From Sabethes cyaneus (taxonomy: Eukaryota; Arthropoda; Insecta; Diptera; Culicidae), in assembly GCF_943734655.1 (NCBI RefSeq), contig NC_071355.1:69693449-69757448 (forward strand): 64,000 nucleotides of DNA, written 5' to 3'. Positions 46,096 to 57,605 of the stretch are shown one piece after another. Every line of letters begins with the position of its first letter. Within the stretch, counting starts at the first letter, position 1. A model generated the notes under the pieces. It searched no databases. It saw only the letters and a list, made by a program, of their open reading frames with translations, and was not told where the DNA came from. The position numbers and the translations under genes were made by a program.

Positions 46096-46463
46096 TGTTT
46101 TAATTTTAAAACTATACCGATGGCAGTATTAATTTTTATAACTCATTGTTCATGTTTTCATATTGTCCTTCATAGTCTTCCGGAAGATTAATATTTTGTT
46201 AGTTCCTTTAATTTGTAAATCCTAAATCCTTCTTACACTAAGAACGATATGTAGAGTGTCCTATTTTCTTAAGAAAAACTGAATTGTTTTACTATTGACA
46301 TTAAAACTGTTATAAAATCCCACTAATCCCACAATCTTTAAGCAAAAAGATAGCGTTTCGATTAGTACGCACGTGATTGAAATTTATAGTTTTAACTGTA
46401 ACTTTGTGGTTTTGAATTGTCAATTGAAATTTTTTTTGTACAATAATGTTCACTTAAATTGTG
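46096..46463. other. Unassigned AT-rich DNA
   Basis: No supported feature. Confidence 0.4.
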
Positions 46464-46634
46464 CACACTTAAAAAAAGTACCGAAGTCAGCAAAATTTTG
46501 CCGAGATTTGGAAAGCCGAGCGTTCGGTAAATTTTTTTATGATGCCAAACGTTAGTAAAGATCCGTAAACGTCGAACTGCAAAACTGAAATTTTGTCCAA
46601 ATCTCGGCAAATTTTGCTGAGTTTTTTAAGTGTG
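46464..46634. mobile_element. 171-bp MITE with CACACTTAAAAAA termini
   Basis: Left CACACTTAAAAAAAG...GTCAGCAAAATTTTGCCGAG and right CTCGGCAAATTTTGCTGAG...TTTTTTAAGTGTG form inverted repeats of about 50 bp with small gaps. Non-coding. Terminal sequence resembles the CACTCAAAAA MITE at 8991. Confidence 0.88.
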
Positions 46635-47867
46635 ATGATTGAAAAAGAAATGAATTATTAAAGCCAAGCCCCACGCCAAACAGCAATGGATTTTACGGTA
46701 TCAAGTCCACTGTACTTTTGAACTTCCAATGTAAAAGATGCTTCCAATCATTGCTTTCCATTTTATCATATATCAGCAGAATATATCCCAAAACGTAAAA
46801 CGTTATTTTTTGTACTCTGTTTGCTCCGGCAGAAGCATCCTACTCTCAAGTACAGCAGGCTCATGAACGAACAAAGAAAAAACTTGTGAATTTTCGTACA
46901 ACATACCAAAAGATAGATGCAAATTTGGATGAACAAATCGGTGGCCTACCGTTCTCATCGGCGAAGTGACTTATCGTCGTTTGCAAATTTCCACCCGGCA
47001 CGGTTCTGTAGGTGCTAGATGTATGTATGCACTTGCATTCCGGAAATATTACGATTTGAAGTATACCACAAGAAGAGTACAATGCCGGTATGCATTGACG
47101 AGTGCAACTAACGAAGGCAAATGTTTGCACGACTGACATTAGATACTCTGTAAAGCCTGGTTTGTTCAAATATCACGCCCCAGCTTGTGAATAGATATTC
47201 CATATATACTTCGGTCTCGGTGGGAGCCGCGCTGACGTCGTCCCGGCAGGGATAGAAGATCACTGAAAGGTCGAACCTGTACTCCATTTCCATCCTAACC
47301 CGGAGACTGCTAGTGGAGCCTTGCATCCCTCGGCTTCGCTGCTTCCCCTGCCGGCTTGGCCTCGAGTGTCGGTGGTTTCTACCCACCCTTTGATCTACGG
47401 CACTATTTTTCCCCGAAAGGGCATACGAACAGTGAACACCCTCGAACTGTTGCATCACACAGCACTGCAACCACTGGCCCTGGTGGCTGGCAAAGTGTTA
47501 AAAGGGCTGCTGTTGCTGTGGCTCTCAGCAAAGGCTCCTACCCAGTATAGAACCCGACGGACCGAACAGCTAAACCGTGATTTGGATTTATGCTCGCGAT
47601 ATTGACTAACCATGTAAGGCTCGTGTTTCGTTCGCTCGTCAGGCTTTCCGTCCCGGTTTGGCCTGCTCGCGAAAATGTCAGACCTGATTGCCGAAAGGGG
47701 TACGTTCGTTAGTGTTATAGCAGGAGCCTATCGAAGGCGGTGGCAATAAAATCGAGACGGACGCTGACAGCATCAGCAGTAACGACTCCGAGCGGCAGGA
47801 GGGCGCTGTGAAAATTTTTCAATTAAAGCGATTTATAAACCACATTTGTCGGGCTAGAGCGACAACG
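46635..47867. other. Unassigned, GC-richer unique DNA before the candidate exon
   Basis: 46860-47600 has balanced composition and several 60-120 aa frames on both strands with no domain. 47723-47867 is open in the same frame as the candidate CDS (acidic, SISSNDSERQEG...), so the coding exon could start farther left. Confidence 0.35.
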
Positions 47868-47961
47868 ATGGTCGTCTGTCCGTCCTGTAAGGCAGTGCCG
47901 ATGAACGAAGCTATTTTCACAAGTGAGAACAGGCTTTGCCACGTTTGTGGGTTGTCCGGAG
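47868..47961 (+). CDS. Candidate first coding exon with CX2C-X16-CX2C motif
   Basis: An ATG at 47868 in good context (A at -3, G at +4) opens MVVCPSCKAVPMNEAIFTSE then NRLCHVCGLSG, and the frame meets a consensus splice donor GGAG|GTGAGT at 47962. Two Cys pairs, CPSC and CHVC, 16 residues apart, form a plausible zinc-binding knuckle or ribbon. The same frame is open back to about 47723 with acidic, polar residues, so the true start may be a splice acceptor near there (AGCAG ending at about 47722) instead of the ATG. No similarity to any mobile element in the window, and the downstream exons were not found. I do not recognise the protein. Confidence 0.35.
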
Positions 47962-49319
47962 GTGAGTTCTAATGCTGTCGAAATTTAATAGTTGAAAATT
48001 TTTAGCTTTTAGATTGTTGGGAAAAGTTAGATTTTGTTTGGAGTAACAGTAAACTGTAGCTTAACTGAGATTTTTTTCCATGCAAGGAATGCCAGTTAGA
48101 GTATCTCACCCAGTTATTGTCGATTTTACAGACTAACTGAATTGTTTACGTCATACCGCAGCGTCATTTCTCGTTTATTGCCATTTTGTACGAAGCGATG
48201 CAATCAAAACGGTCAATAATTCACAGCACTTTTCCATTCCTCAAAAACATTCCCGTAATTGAAATTGTTTTGTTTTGTTTGTCGTACAGCTGCGTCTCTC
48301 CCCGTGGTACGGTCGTTACTAACCAACAACTGCTGGTTCCCCATTTCGGTTACTGTACTGACACACTTGTATCACAATGCAGTAGTACTATTGCAAATTG
48401 CTACCCATTAAACGATTGTTACGATTTAAAAGTCAACGAGCTCTGTTTCATCATAGTCGTTGGAAGTTCACACAGAGAGGCGTGGGCGCAGCGTCAACCG
48501 GTGGACCAGGCCACTCTGTAAACTGGTGAATCTGTGGGTCAGTGGTTTGTGTTTGGATGAGAAAACGAACGACACTAATTTCGTTCCAAGTTACGCATTG
48601 TTTGTCGCTGAAGCAAATTTTTATGCACTATGGGCTCGGCGTTAGCTTGTTATGGTTGTTTGACAACAAACGAAATCGAAAGTACTGGTTCGAGGTTCGA
48701 GCGAAGAGAAAAATGTTATGCACCACATTTTGCAATGTCTTAATTACTGTTCACGGGTTTTCAGTAACGATCAATCTAAATATTGGTTGCACGAATTCAG
48801 CAGTTATAGTTTTTCTTTCGAGTAAGCAAAACTTGGTTTTGATTGGCTAAGCAAAAAGTTATTTCTGAGTTTATTATGGTTTTCATATCCAAATGACTTA
48901 AGCTGCATTAAATCTGCATGAATAAAGTCCATTCGAGAAATAATCGAAATGAAATTTCAAGAATTTCAATTAATAATCCATTCTACTTTCTTCGGCTATA
49001 TAACTTTTTTTAACGTAGAACTACGTTTATGCTTTTCATAATGAGGTGCACTTTATAAGTTCGAGAAATGATCATGTAACGAAAAGTGGTTATGATTTGC
49101 ACGCTTATGTCTAAGCCATTTTTCAATGGATTTTAGAGATATTTGCATCAATCGATCAGAAATTTTTCTATAAATTGATTAGTACAACAAATATAAAAGT
49201 AATTTGTCAAATCACTATCGACAAAAACATAAATAGTAAGCATTGTCAAAAACGAACGAATCAGCTAATCACATAGAAGCACTCTTTTACTTCCCAGGCC
49301 CGGTACGATAATCTGCGGT
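47962..49319. other. Unassigned DNA, possible intron
   Basis: AT-rich, with a degenerate ACGTAGAACTACGT palindrome near 49014. The open frame 48186-48521 has no recognisable domain. Confidence 0.35.
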
Positions 49320-51022
49320 TTTGTTTACTTCGATTCTAAAAATAGTGACCAAACCCTCGCTTTCCAACAGGACGGGAGTTATTATTCATAACCAGCAAAC
49401 CTGGACAAAATTGAAGTACCTTCAGGACTATTTATCTAAAAATGCGAAATTACCCTCGCTCTTTGATCGATGTTGTTATTTTAACATTGAACCTAGACGA
49501 ATTCGATGTCCGGAAAGTAAACTTGTGTACAGGTGTAAAACTACCCTATCAATAATTCCTACCCTTTGATCGATCTTATCATTTAAGCATTTAATCTAGA
49601 CAAAGTTGATGTCCTGAAAGTAAACCGTTGAAGAAAAGAACGCACCTCTGCTCTTCGATATGCTATAAAAATATATTCTAAACTGAAATCTTGTATAGAA
49701 CAATCAGAGATGTTGTGTAATACACAATGCAATGCAAAATGTTTTGTGCTTTTTAATGCTAAATACCAATGTTGCGAATCAAGCAAGAAGTCAACCCTGC
49801 CTACTCACACGTGAAAGAGTATGAGAAACGTAGCATTCAACGCTCACGCCGCGCACGTAGGCGTAAAAGAAACAGCCGCCGGTGCTGTGTGCAGACATTC
49901 TGGTACCCACACACTCGCACACGCACATCCTCGCATCGTCTTCCTGCATAGCTTATTCCCGAGTCAAAAAACTCGAGGGAAATCAGCTGCCCGTGAGGCT
50001 GGTGGCGCACTGGGATACAATTTTTGCATTACTTTTTCTTTTCTTCTGCGTCTTCGCCCTCGATTCTACTTACGGGCGAGAGTGCGAGCCATCGCGTGTA
50101 ATCGGTTTCAGCAGCATGGGCTGCAACGACGAACGACGAGCGACGACTGTAGCTGTTAGCTAAACACACACTCGCAAAAACTCGTTGCAGTCCATGAAGA
50201 AATAAGACCGGGAGTTTAAAAGGGATGCTTATGCTGGGGTTTCGCTAGAATGAGTACGCGTGTGTAAGAAAATTAGACCACACGAGTGTGGACTTCGCAA
50301 ATCGCAACACTGCTTTAAACTGAGCTGACAGTCAAGTAAACATTGGCATCCCTACGGATCCCTCCTGTTTTGTCTTATCCATCATTTTCGAAAGAAATTA
50401 ATCTAAATGTAATGCTTGACTATTGAAACTATGGAAAGAATTGCAAGCAACTAACTGGCACAAAGCAGCAAATGAAACGTTCAAAACTATTGTCGGATAA
50501 GAGAGTCGCTGATTTTTCTAGTTTTAAGCATTGCTGCGCTTCGTCACATGCAAAAATATTTCTGTAGCCCTGTTTCCTTGCAAGGCAACAGTTCCGAACC
50601 AATTCTTTCAATACCTATATGGATACAATCTACCAAAAGGAAAGGATGACCGATCACTTTTCTATGACGTTTCACCTTCAGGACATCAAATTGCACTAGA
50701 TTTAATGTTTAAAGATAAACTCGGTTGAATTGAAAAAAGGGGTGGTTTTATACTTTATCAAAATTACTTACTTTTAGGACATGAAATTTGACTAAGTTTA
50801 ATGTTCAAACGACAACATCGGTTGAAGAACGGCGGTCGTTTTGCACTCTGGAGTATTTCCAAAGCACAGATGCTAAATTGGTATAGATGTAAACGTCGTA
50901 TCTTCGACCTGTTGAGACGAGGAGTTTCTGTTACTTTTTAGCAAAAATCAGAGGGGTTGTGTACAAGACACGAGCGCATATGTAGGTGACGCAGGAATAC
51001 GTAAAAGTCTCTTTGTAGTGAT
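49320..51022 (+). repeat. Diverged copies of the 'ACATCAAATTGG..AGGTTTAA' tandem family
   Basis: Two units at 49440-49625 (TTGATCGAT...GATGTCCGGAAAGTAAAC and a second copy), and further units at 50650-50940 with GGACATCAAATTGCACTAGA and CACAGATGCTAAATTGGTAT. 50945-51022 (GAGGGGTTGTGTACAAGACA...GTCTCTTTGTA) is copied at 55060-55135. 49800-50200 is a GC-richer unique segment with ACAC-rich runs. Confidence 0.6.
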
Positions 51023-51036
51023 ACTAGCATGTATCC
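51023..51036. repeat. Target-site duplication of the 51-kb RTE, left
   Basis: ACTAGCATGTATCC, identical to 54024-54037. Confidence 0.93.
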
Positions 51037-54023
51037 TTACTTACTTACTTAATTGGCCTAACGTCTTATGACAAGGCCTGCGCAGTATAATTTCTCCATC
51101 TGTTTCGGTCCATGGCAACTGATCTCCAGTTCCGCGGGCACCCAGTGCTCGCCAAATCTCGCTCCACCTGGTCTTGCCACCTCGCTCGCTGTGCCCCTCT
51201 TCGTCTTGTTCCTACCGGATTTGATGCGAAAACCATTTTTGCAGGATAGTTGGCCGGCATTCAACATGTCCTGCCCAACGTATCCGTCCAGCTTTAACCA
51301 CTTTCTGAATACTTGGTTCGCCGTAGAGACGCGCGAGCTCGTGGCTCATTCTTCGCCTCCATACACCGTTCTCTTGCACTCCGCTAAAGATGGTTCTTAG
51401 CACCCGCCGTACGAAAACTCCGAGTGCTCGTAGGTCCTCTTCTAGCAGTGTCAACGTTTCGTGCCTGTAGAGGACAACCGGTCTAATTAGCGTTTTGTAC
51501 AGTGTGCAGTGTTCTCTGCTTCGCGTTTCAGTCTGGTGTACTGATCTTCCACCGCCTCAAATGTTCTGCCGACAGCATCCACGTCGTCAGCAAAGCAGAT
51601 AAATTGGCTGGATTTATTGAAAATCATGCCCCGCATTTCGATCGTCGCTCGCCTTATAACACCTTCAAGCGCAATGTTGAATAGCAGGCAGGAAAGACCA
51701 TCTCCTTGTCGAAGTCCCCTGCGAGATTCGAATGGGTCCGACAATCCACCCGAGATTCTCACACAGCACTGGATCTCATCCATCGTAGCCATGATAAGTC
51801 TAGTAAGCTTACCCGGAAAGCCGTTTTCGTCCAAAATTTTCCATAGCTCTTGTCGGTTTACGCTATCATATGCGGCTTTGAAATCGATGAACAGGTGGTG
51901 CGTGGGGACTCGGAATTCGCGGCACTTCTGGAGGATCTGCCGCAGGGTGAAGATTTGGTCCGTTGCAGACCGACCCTCCATGAAGCCGGCCTGGTAACTT
52001 CCCACAAATCTATTGGCTATTGGCGATAGTCGATGAAAGAGGACTTGGGACAGCACTTTGTAGGCGGCATTCAGGATAGTGATACCACCTTTCTTGTAGA
52101 TAGGGCAGATAACCCCGTCTTTCCACTCCTCCGGTAGTCATTTCGTATCCCAAATCTTGACAATCAATTGATGCAGACAGCCGGCCAACTTGTCCGGGCC
52201 CATTTTAATAAGTTCCGCTCCAATGCCATCCTTTCCCGCTGCGTTGTTGTTCTTCAGCCGCTGGATGGCTTCTCTAACTTCCCTTATCGATGGGGGTGGC
52301 ACATCTTCGTCGCTTGCTGCTCCAATGTGGTCACTTCCTCCGCTATCATGGTCTTCCGCCTGCACGCCATTCAGGTGTTCATCGTAGTGCTGCTTCCACC
52401 TTTCGATCACCGCACGGTCGTCAGTCAAGATACCTCCATCTTTATCTCTGCACATTTCGGCCCGCGGCACGAAGCATTTGCGAGATCCGTTGAGTCTCTG
52501 ATAGAACTTCCGTGTGTCGTGAAAGCGGTACAGCTGTTCGAGTTCTTCGCACTCCTTCTCCTCTTGGTGGCGCTTCTTCTCCTTGAAGAATCGGGTTTGC
52601 TGCCTCCGCTTCTGTTAGTATCGCTCCACATTCTGACGGGTGGCTCTACGCAGCATTTGTACCCGCGCTTCGTTCTTCTCAGCCATTCGTCACGTCGATT
52701 CGGTGCCACACTGCCTAGGACGTTCTCCGCTACGCTGTTAATGGCTGTTTTCACGGCATTCCAACAGTCCTCAAGAGGGGCTTCATCCAGCTCACCCTCT
52801 TCCTGCAGCGCGGTTTCGAGAGATAACGCGTAGTTTTCGGCGACCTCCGGTTGCTTCAGTCGCGCTAGATTAAACCGTGGCGGGCGGCGGTATCGTATGT
52901 TGTTCACAACAGATAGTTTTTGACGTATCCTTACCATCACTAGGTAGTGATCCGAATCAATGTTATCGTCCGGATAGGTTCTGACGTCGATAATGTCTGA
53001 AAAGTGCCGACCATCTATCAGAACGTGGTCGATTTATGATTCTGTCTGGTTGGGTGATCTCCAGGTGTACCGATGGTAGTGGTTATGCTGGAAGAAGGTA
53101 CTACATATGGCCATGTTCTCGGAGGCGGTGAAGTCGACAAGTCTTAGGCCGTTTTCGTTCGTTTGCGGGTGGGCGCTAAACCGCTCCAATCATCCGTTTG
53201 AATTCCTCCTCCTGACCAACCTGAGCATTACAATCTCCGATGATAATTTTGACATCATGTCTTGGGCAGCGGTCGTATTCACGCTCCAACTGCGCGTAGA
53301 ATTCGTCTTTGTCATCATCGGTACTTTCGAGGTGAGGGCTGTGCACGTTAATTATGCTTATATTGAAGAATCGGCCCTTGATTCTTAATCTGCACATTCG
53401 GGGGTTGATCGGCCACCACCCGATCACCCGCTTCTGCATCTCGCCCATCACTATAAAAGCTGTGCCCAGCTCGTGTGTATTGCCGCAGCTCTGGTAGATG
53501 GTATGACCATCTCTATACGTACGTACCATCGCTCCTTTCCAGCATACCTCCTGCAGCGCTACGATGTCGAACTTGCGGCTCTTCACTTCTTTAGAAAGTA
53601 CGTGGGTACTTCCGAGGAAATTTAGAGACCGACAGTTCCATGTTCCTAATTTCCAATCGTTAGTCCGTTTTTGTCGCCTGGATCTTTGCCGATTGTTCCG
53701 ATTAGAGTTATTATTATTACTTACGGAGTCCATTGCTTTGGTTTTTTTAGTGGTCCAGGCTTGCAAAGCCCGCAACCAACCCCACAGTATCGCCGGATGG
53801 CCAACGTAGCTCGAAGGAGCCCTCCTCCCCTGTCAGCATACGACCTTCGTTTCCACCGGGGTTGGTTACCCGATCTCCACCGAGGTTGCTCGTATCCCGG
53901 CTGGTACCACGAAGAGGTAGGGGTAGGAGTTGCTAGGTAAGAGGCTGTGAACCACTGTGGGGACTATTTTATGCCCAGTGCACAAGGCACCGATGGTACG
54001 CATTACCAAGCCGTTTACCAGCC
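51037..54023 (-). mobile_element. Full-length RTE-A retrotransposon, 2987 bp
   Basis: Minus strand, bounded by identical 14-bp duplications. The 3' tail at 51037 is (TAAG)n; the 5' end is at 54023. Its coding region is 53775-51058 and about 250 bp upstream is 5' UTR. A related segment at 55060-55195 is uninterrupted at the same position and shows the empty site. RTE elements move by target-primed reverse transcription using an apurinic-type endonuclease and RT. Confidence 0.92.
51058..53775 (-). pseudogene. RTE-A endonuclease-reverse transcriptase, inactive
   Basis: In coding order: 53775-53176 endonuclease N-terminal part (KLGTWNCRSLNF, VALQEVCWKG, IIGDCNAQVGQ); then a nonsense codon at 53034-53036 within the QIDH motif (the 12.7-kb copy has CAA there, here TAA); the SDHYLV region; 52940-52425 linker; 52470-52138 (CRDKDGGILTDDRAVIERWK, NNAAGKDGIGAELIKMGPDK); 52056-51487 RT palm with FIDFKAAYDSVNR, GLRQGDGLSCLLFNIALEGV and the catalytic FADDVDAVGR; 51454-51058 C-terminal domain (RALGVFVRRVLRTI, RIRWAGHV). 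At least two frameshifts plus the nonsense codon disable it. Insect annotations often call such ORFs craniofacial development protein 2-like. Confidence 0.93.
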
Positions 54024-54037
54024 ACTAGCATGTATCC
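54024..54037. repeat. Target-site duplication of the 51-kb RTE, right
   Basis: ACTAGCATGTATCC. Confidence 0.93.
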
Positions 54038-54069
54038 ATGCATGTAATCATTCGATTCTTCAGTATACA

Positions 54070-54965
54070 TGCGTATTTCTATGTGCATTTGGAAACAATT
54101 TAACGCAATCAAGAACACACACTGATGTTTTCCTGTTACCTTACAGAAATCAAAGATTTTATTACCAATCGTTCCACCACATTGAAGGAATTTTACCAAT
54201 TCAATCCCATTTTAACAACAGTACCTTTAATCACTACACTTCCAATGAAACGTCAAACATGCGCATCCATACAGAATTAAATTATAACCGAACACTACAG
54301 CTGTAGCGCACTTTTCCAACACAGATATCAAATTCGCCTAGGTTTAATCGACTCGCCGAAAGAATTCGCAAAATCGCAATCTGTTGGGACAATGGACTGT
54401 TTTTCATTCCTAGTCCTTTTTAATTCATAGTCATTTTTCATTCAGTCATTTTTTCTGGTACAATTCCCTAACACAGACCAAATTGGACTAGGTTTAATCG
54501 CGTTCGAAAGAAATTTGTTGGCACGAGAGGGCTTTGTCACTCTTTCTGGCATGCTTCCCAACCAAGGACATCAAAATGATCTAGGTTTAATCGCGGTGTT
54601 AAGAAATCTTGTTGAGACGAAGAAACTTTGTCACTTATTTTGGGTTACTTTCCAAACACAGATATCAAATTGGTACAGGTTTAGATCATCGTCAAGAATC
54701 CTCCAGCCAATCACGTAGCGAGGTTTTTCAGTTGGAAGTGCTTCATTATTTTCAATTTTTCAATGGTTCAACATCAAGAATCCATACTTTTCTGCATTTG
54801 GGCCAATTCTTAGAAGACTTTCCAATCGATTGGTGTAAGAATATTGAAAATCGATCGAGAAACCGCTAAATTAGCGTTCAAAACCTGACCACTTTTCGAG
54901 AAAGATTTTTTTGGAACGACGTCCTATCTAGCCAAACCTTGCCGTAAAACGTATTACTACGTTGA
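54070..54965 (+). repeat. 0.9-kb direct repeat, copy 1
   Basis: From TTGGAAACAATTTAACGCAATC through three internal tandem units (ACATCAAATTGG, CTAGGTTTAATCG, TTGTCACTCTTTCTGG) to ATTGAAAATCGATCG and CCTTGCCGTAAAACGTA. Aligns along its length with 55608-56470. Confidence 0.88.
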
Positions 54966-55607
54966 AAAGTTTTTGCTGTAACCTCTCAGCAAGATCAGTT
55001 ATCGGAAAACCATTTCGGCACAACATGTCTGAAGGTATTAGCATTACGGGAATTACAAAAAAATCAGAGGGGTTGTGTACAAGACACGACCGCATATATA
55101 GGTGACGCAGGACTACGTAAGTCTCTTTGTATAGTGATCGTAGCATGTATTCATGCTTGTAATCATTCGATTCTTCATGTATACATGCTATACGTAACAT
55201 ATATACATGCTACATGCGTTGTATGTCAACGTATTTATCAAAGTAGTAACATCACAGAGAACAGACGTCCAAGCGAAAGGTCCCCACTTGGATAAAACTT
55301 ATGTCAAATTAGTTGGGAAACTATAGTGATGATGTCGCTAAAGGCGCATAAAATTCTACACTGAACTCAAAACATCTAGCTTCTGGCGCTAGCATAGCGC
55401 TTGTATTTCATATATACTAGCGCCAGAGCAGCCCAAGGTTGTCAGTGTGCAAATCAAAAGAATCATTTAGTTAGGAAAGTATAGTGGTAGTAACACTAGC
55501 ATATTAGATGATTTTAATTTGAAATTTTATCTAAGAATTCCCGAAAAATTTGTTCCTGAATGGATGACTGTTCTCTGTGGTAACATTGTATACGTTCAAT
55601 TCTCAAA
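54966..55607. repeat. Spacer with a second copy of the RTE target region
   Basis: 55060-55195 repeats 50945-51022 joined to 54038-54070, i.e. the RTE target without the insertion. 55196-55607 has no further assignment. Confidence 0.7.
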
Positions 55608-56470
55608 AGATTGTGCATTTGAAAACAATTTAACCAAATCAAGAACACAAACTATTGCTTTCCTGATACCTTACTGAAATTAAAGATTGTTTTAATTATC
55701 CATGGTTTCCCACGTTGAAGGGATTTTACAAATTCAATCCTATTTTATCAACAGCACATCTTTTCACTACACTTCTAATGAAACGGCAAGCATGCGTATT
55801 TATACAGAGTCATATTGTAACCGAATAGTACAGCTGTAGCACATTTTTCCAACACAGATTTCAAAATCGCCTAGGTTTGATTGTTTCGCAGTAAAGAATT
55901 TGTGATTTATAGGGACAACGAACTTCTGTCATTTTTTCTGGCACACTTCCCTAACACAGACATCAAATTGGACTAGGTTTAATCGTGTTCGTAAGAAATC
56001 TGTTGGTACGAGGGGGCTTTGTCACTCTTTCTGGCGTACTTCCCAAGCAAGGACATCAAAATGGTCTAGGTTGAACCGCGGTGTTAAGACATCTTGTTGA
56101 AATGAGGAAGCTTTGTCACTTGTTTTGGCTTACTTCCCAAGCACAGATATCAGATTGGTATAGGTTTAGATCATCGTATAGAATCTTCCAACCAATCACG
56201 AAGCGAGAATTCTGGTAAAACATAGGTTCATTATTTTCAATTTTTCAATAGTTCAACATCAAGAATCCACACTTTTCTTCATTTGAGTCAATTCTTAGAA
56301 GATTTTCCGATCGATTGGTGTAAGAATATTGAAAATCGATCGGAAAACCGCTGAACTATTGGCGCTCAAAACCTTTCATTTTTCGTGACGCTCGCATTTT
56401 TCGATTTTTTGGAATGACACCCTATCTCAAAACTTGCCGTAAGACGTAGTCCTACGTCAAAAAAGATTTG
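55608..56470 (+). repeat. 0.9-kb direct repeat, copy 2
   Basis: Second copy of 54070-54965, ending CTTGCCGTAAGACGTAG and the palindrome GACGTAGTCCTACGTC (about 56448-56463). Confidence 0.9.
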
Positions 56471-56875
56471 ATTTTTTCGCCTTTCCATGGCAGTCACCTC
56501 TTAAATATCAATTTTGCTCAAGAACTGTGCACGCGGTTTTTACGATTGCATTGAAATGTTCTATTGATAAAAACTATCACTTTCAAACAGTTAATTATGT
56601 TTGACGACAGTCGAACACTATCTCTAGTGACAAATAAAATAGGATAACAAGGGTTTCTTTAACCAATAGGTGGACTAAATCGTTTTTTTTTATTTTTAAA
56701 TATTTCATTTTTTAATAATAAATTTAGAACGTGGAACGTAATCTGGCCGCACTACGAAGAATCGCAAATAAAATGCGAACGATAGGTCGTAAAAGATTAA
56801 GTCTTATAGACGTGTAATGGACCGTTACTAACGGTTATGGACATGTTAAGTTATAGCTAATGTAAAAAGAACCTT
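56471..56875. other. Centre of an inverted-repeat structure
   Basis: AT-rich spacer between the plus-oriented arm ending 56470 and the minus-oriented arm starting 56876. Includes GGGTTTCTTTAACCAATAGG-like sequence also near 3440. Confidence 0.5.
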
Positions 56876-57520
56876 TTTGACGTAGGACTACGTCTTAAGG
56901 CAACGTTTGGGATAGAGTGTCACTCCAACAAATCGAAAAATACGAGCGTCGCGAATAAATAAAGGTTTTGATCGCTCATGGCGTGACAAAACCTCTCCGT
57001 CCCAACAGGTCGAAGATTCTTTGCGACGATTTAACTTAGACCAATTTAGTATCTGTGCTTGGGAAGTAAGCCAAAGAAGTGACAAAGTCTTCTCGTCTCA
57101 ACAAGATTTCTGAACGGGAAATTAGTAGTCATTGATTTTTTGTCGAAGAGCCCAATTTCGGAAACAGTTTTTGGGTGTAAAAACGGAGTTCTGTTTGTAA
57201 AAATGTAAATACTGCATTCTTCTTGTCAATCTGAACACAGCAAATATATTTTCATGAACAAAATTTTTGTTTCAAACAAAAAAACTGCTTTTGAAATTGA
57301 CAGAATCGATGACGACTAATTTCACCTTAACATCGCGATCAAACAGGTCATTTTGATATCCTTGCTATGGAAGTATGCCAGAAACAGTGACAAGGCTCCT
57401 CATTCCAACAAAGTTTTTAGGAACACGTATAAATCTAGAACAATTTGATGTCTGTGTTAGGGCAGTATGCCACAAAAAATGACAAAAGTTCCTCGTCCAA
57501 ACAGAATGCAAATCAGGGTT
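56876..57520 (-). repeat. Inverted copy of the 54-56 kb repeat
   Basis: Begins TTTTGACGTAGGACTACGTC, then GGGATAGAGTGTCACTCC and AATCGAAAAATACGAGCGTC, the reverse complement of 56380-56470, then inverted tandem units (AAGTAAGCCAAAGAAGTGAC). Interrupted by a MITE at 57116. Confidence 0.85.
57116..57326. mobile_element. MITE of about 210 bp, GAAATTAGT termini
   Basis: Left GAAATTAGTAGTCATTGATT (57118) and right, inverted, GAAATTAGTCGTCATCGATT are about 25-bp TIRs. It separates CAAGATTTCTGAAC from TTAACATCGCGATC, which are contiguous in the other copies of the repeat. Confidence 0.85.
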
Positions 57521-57605
57521 AATCCAACGATCCTGTTGATTCAAACAGTTACTCCCAGTCAAGATTCTAACGTACGGCGACCGGTTTGTTAGACTAGAGT
57601 GTCAT
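57500..57605 (-). repeat. tRNA-derived SINE copy
   Basis: Minus strand: CCCAGTTGGTCTCGAGATAT (A-box region), AACAAACCGGTCGCCGTACG, TTAGAATCTTGACTGGGAG (decayed B box), GGATCGTTGGATTAACCC. Confidence 0.78.
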
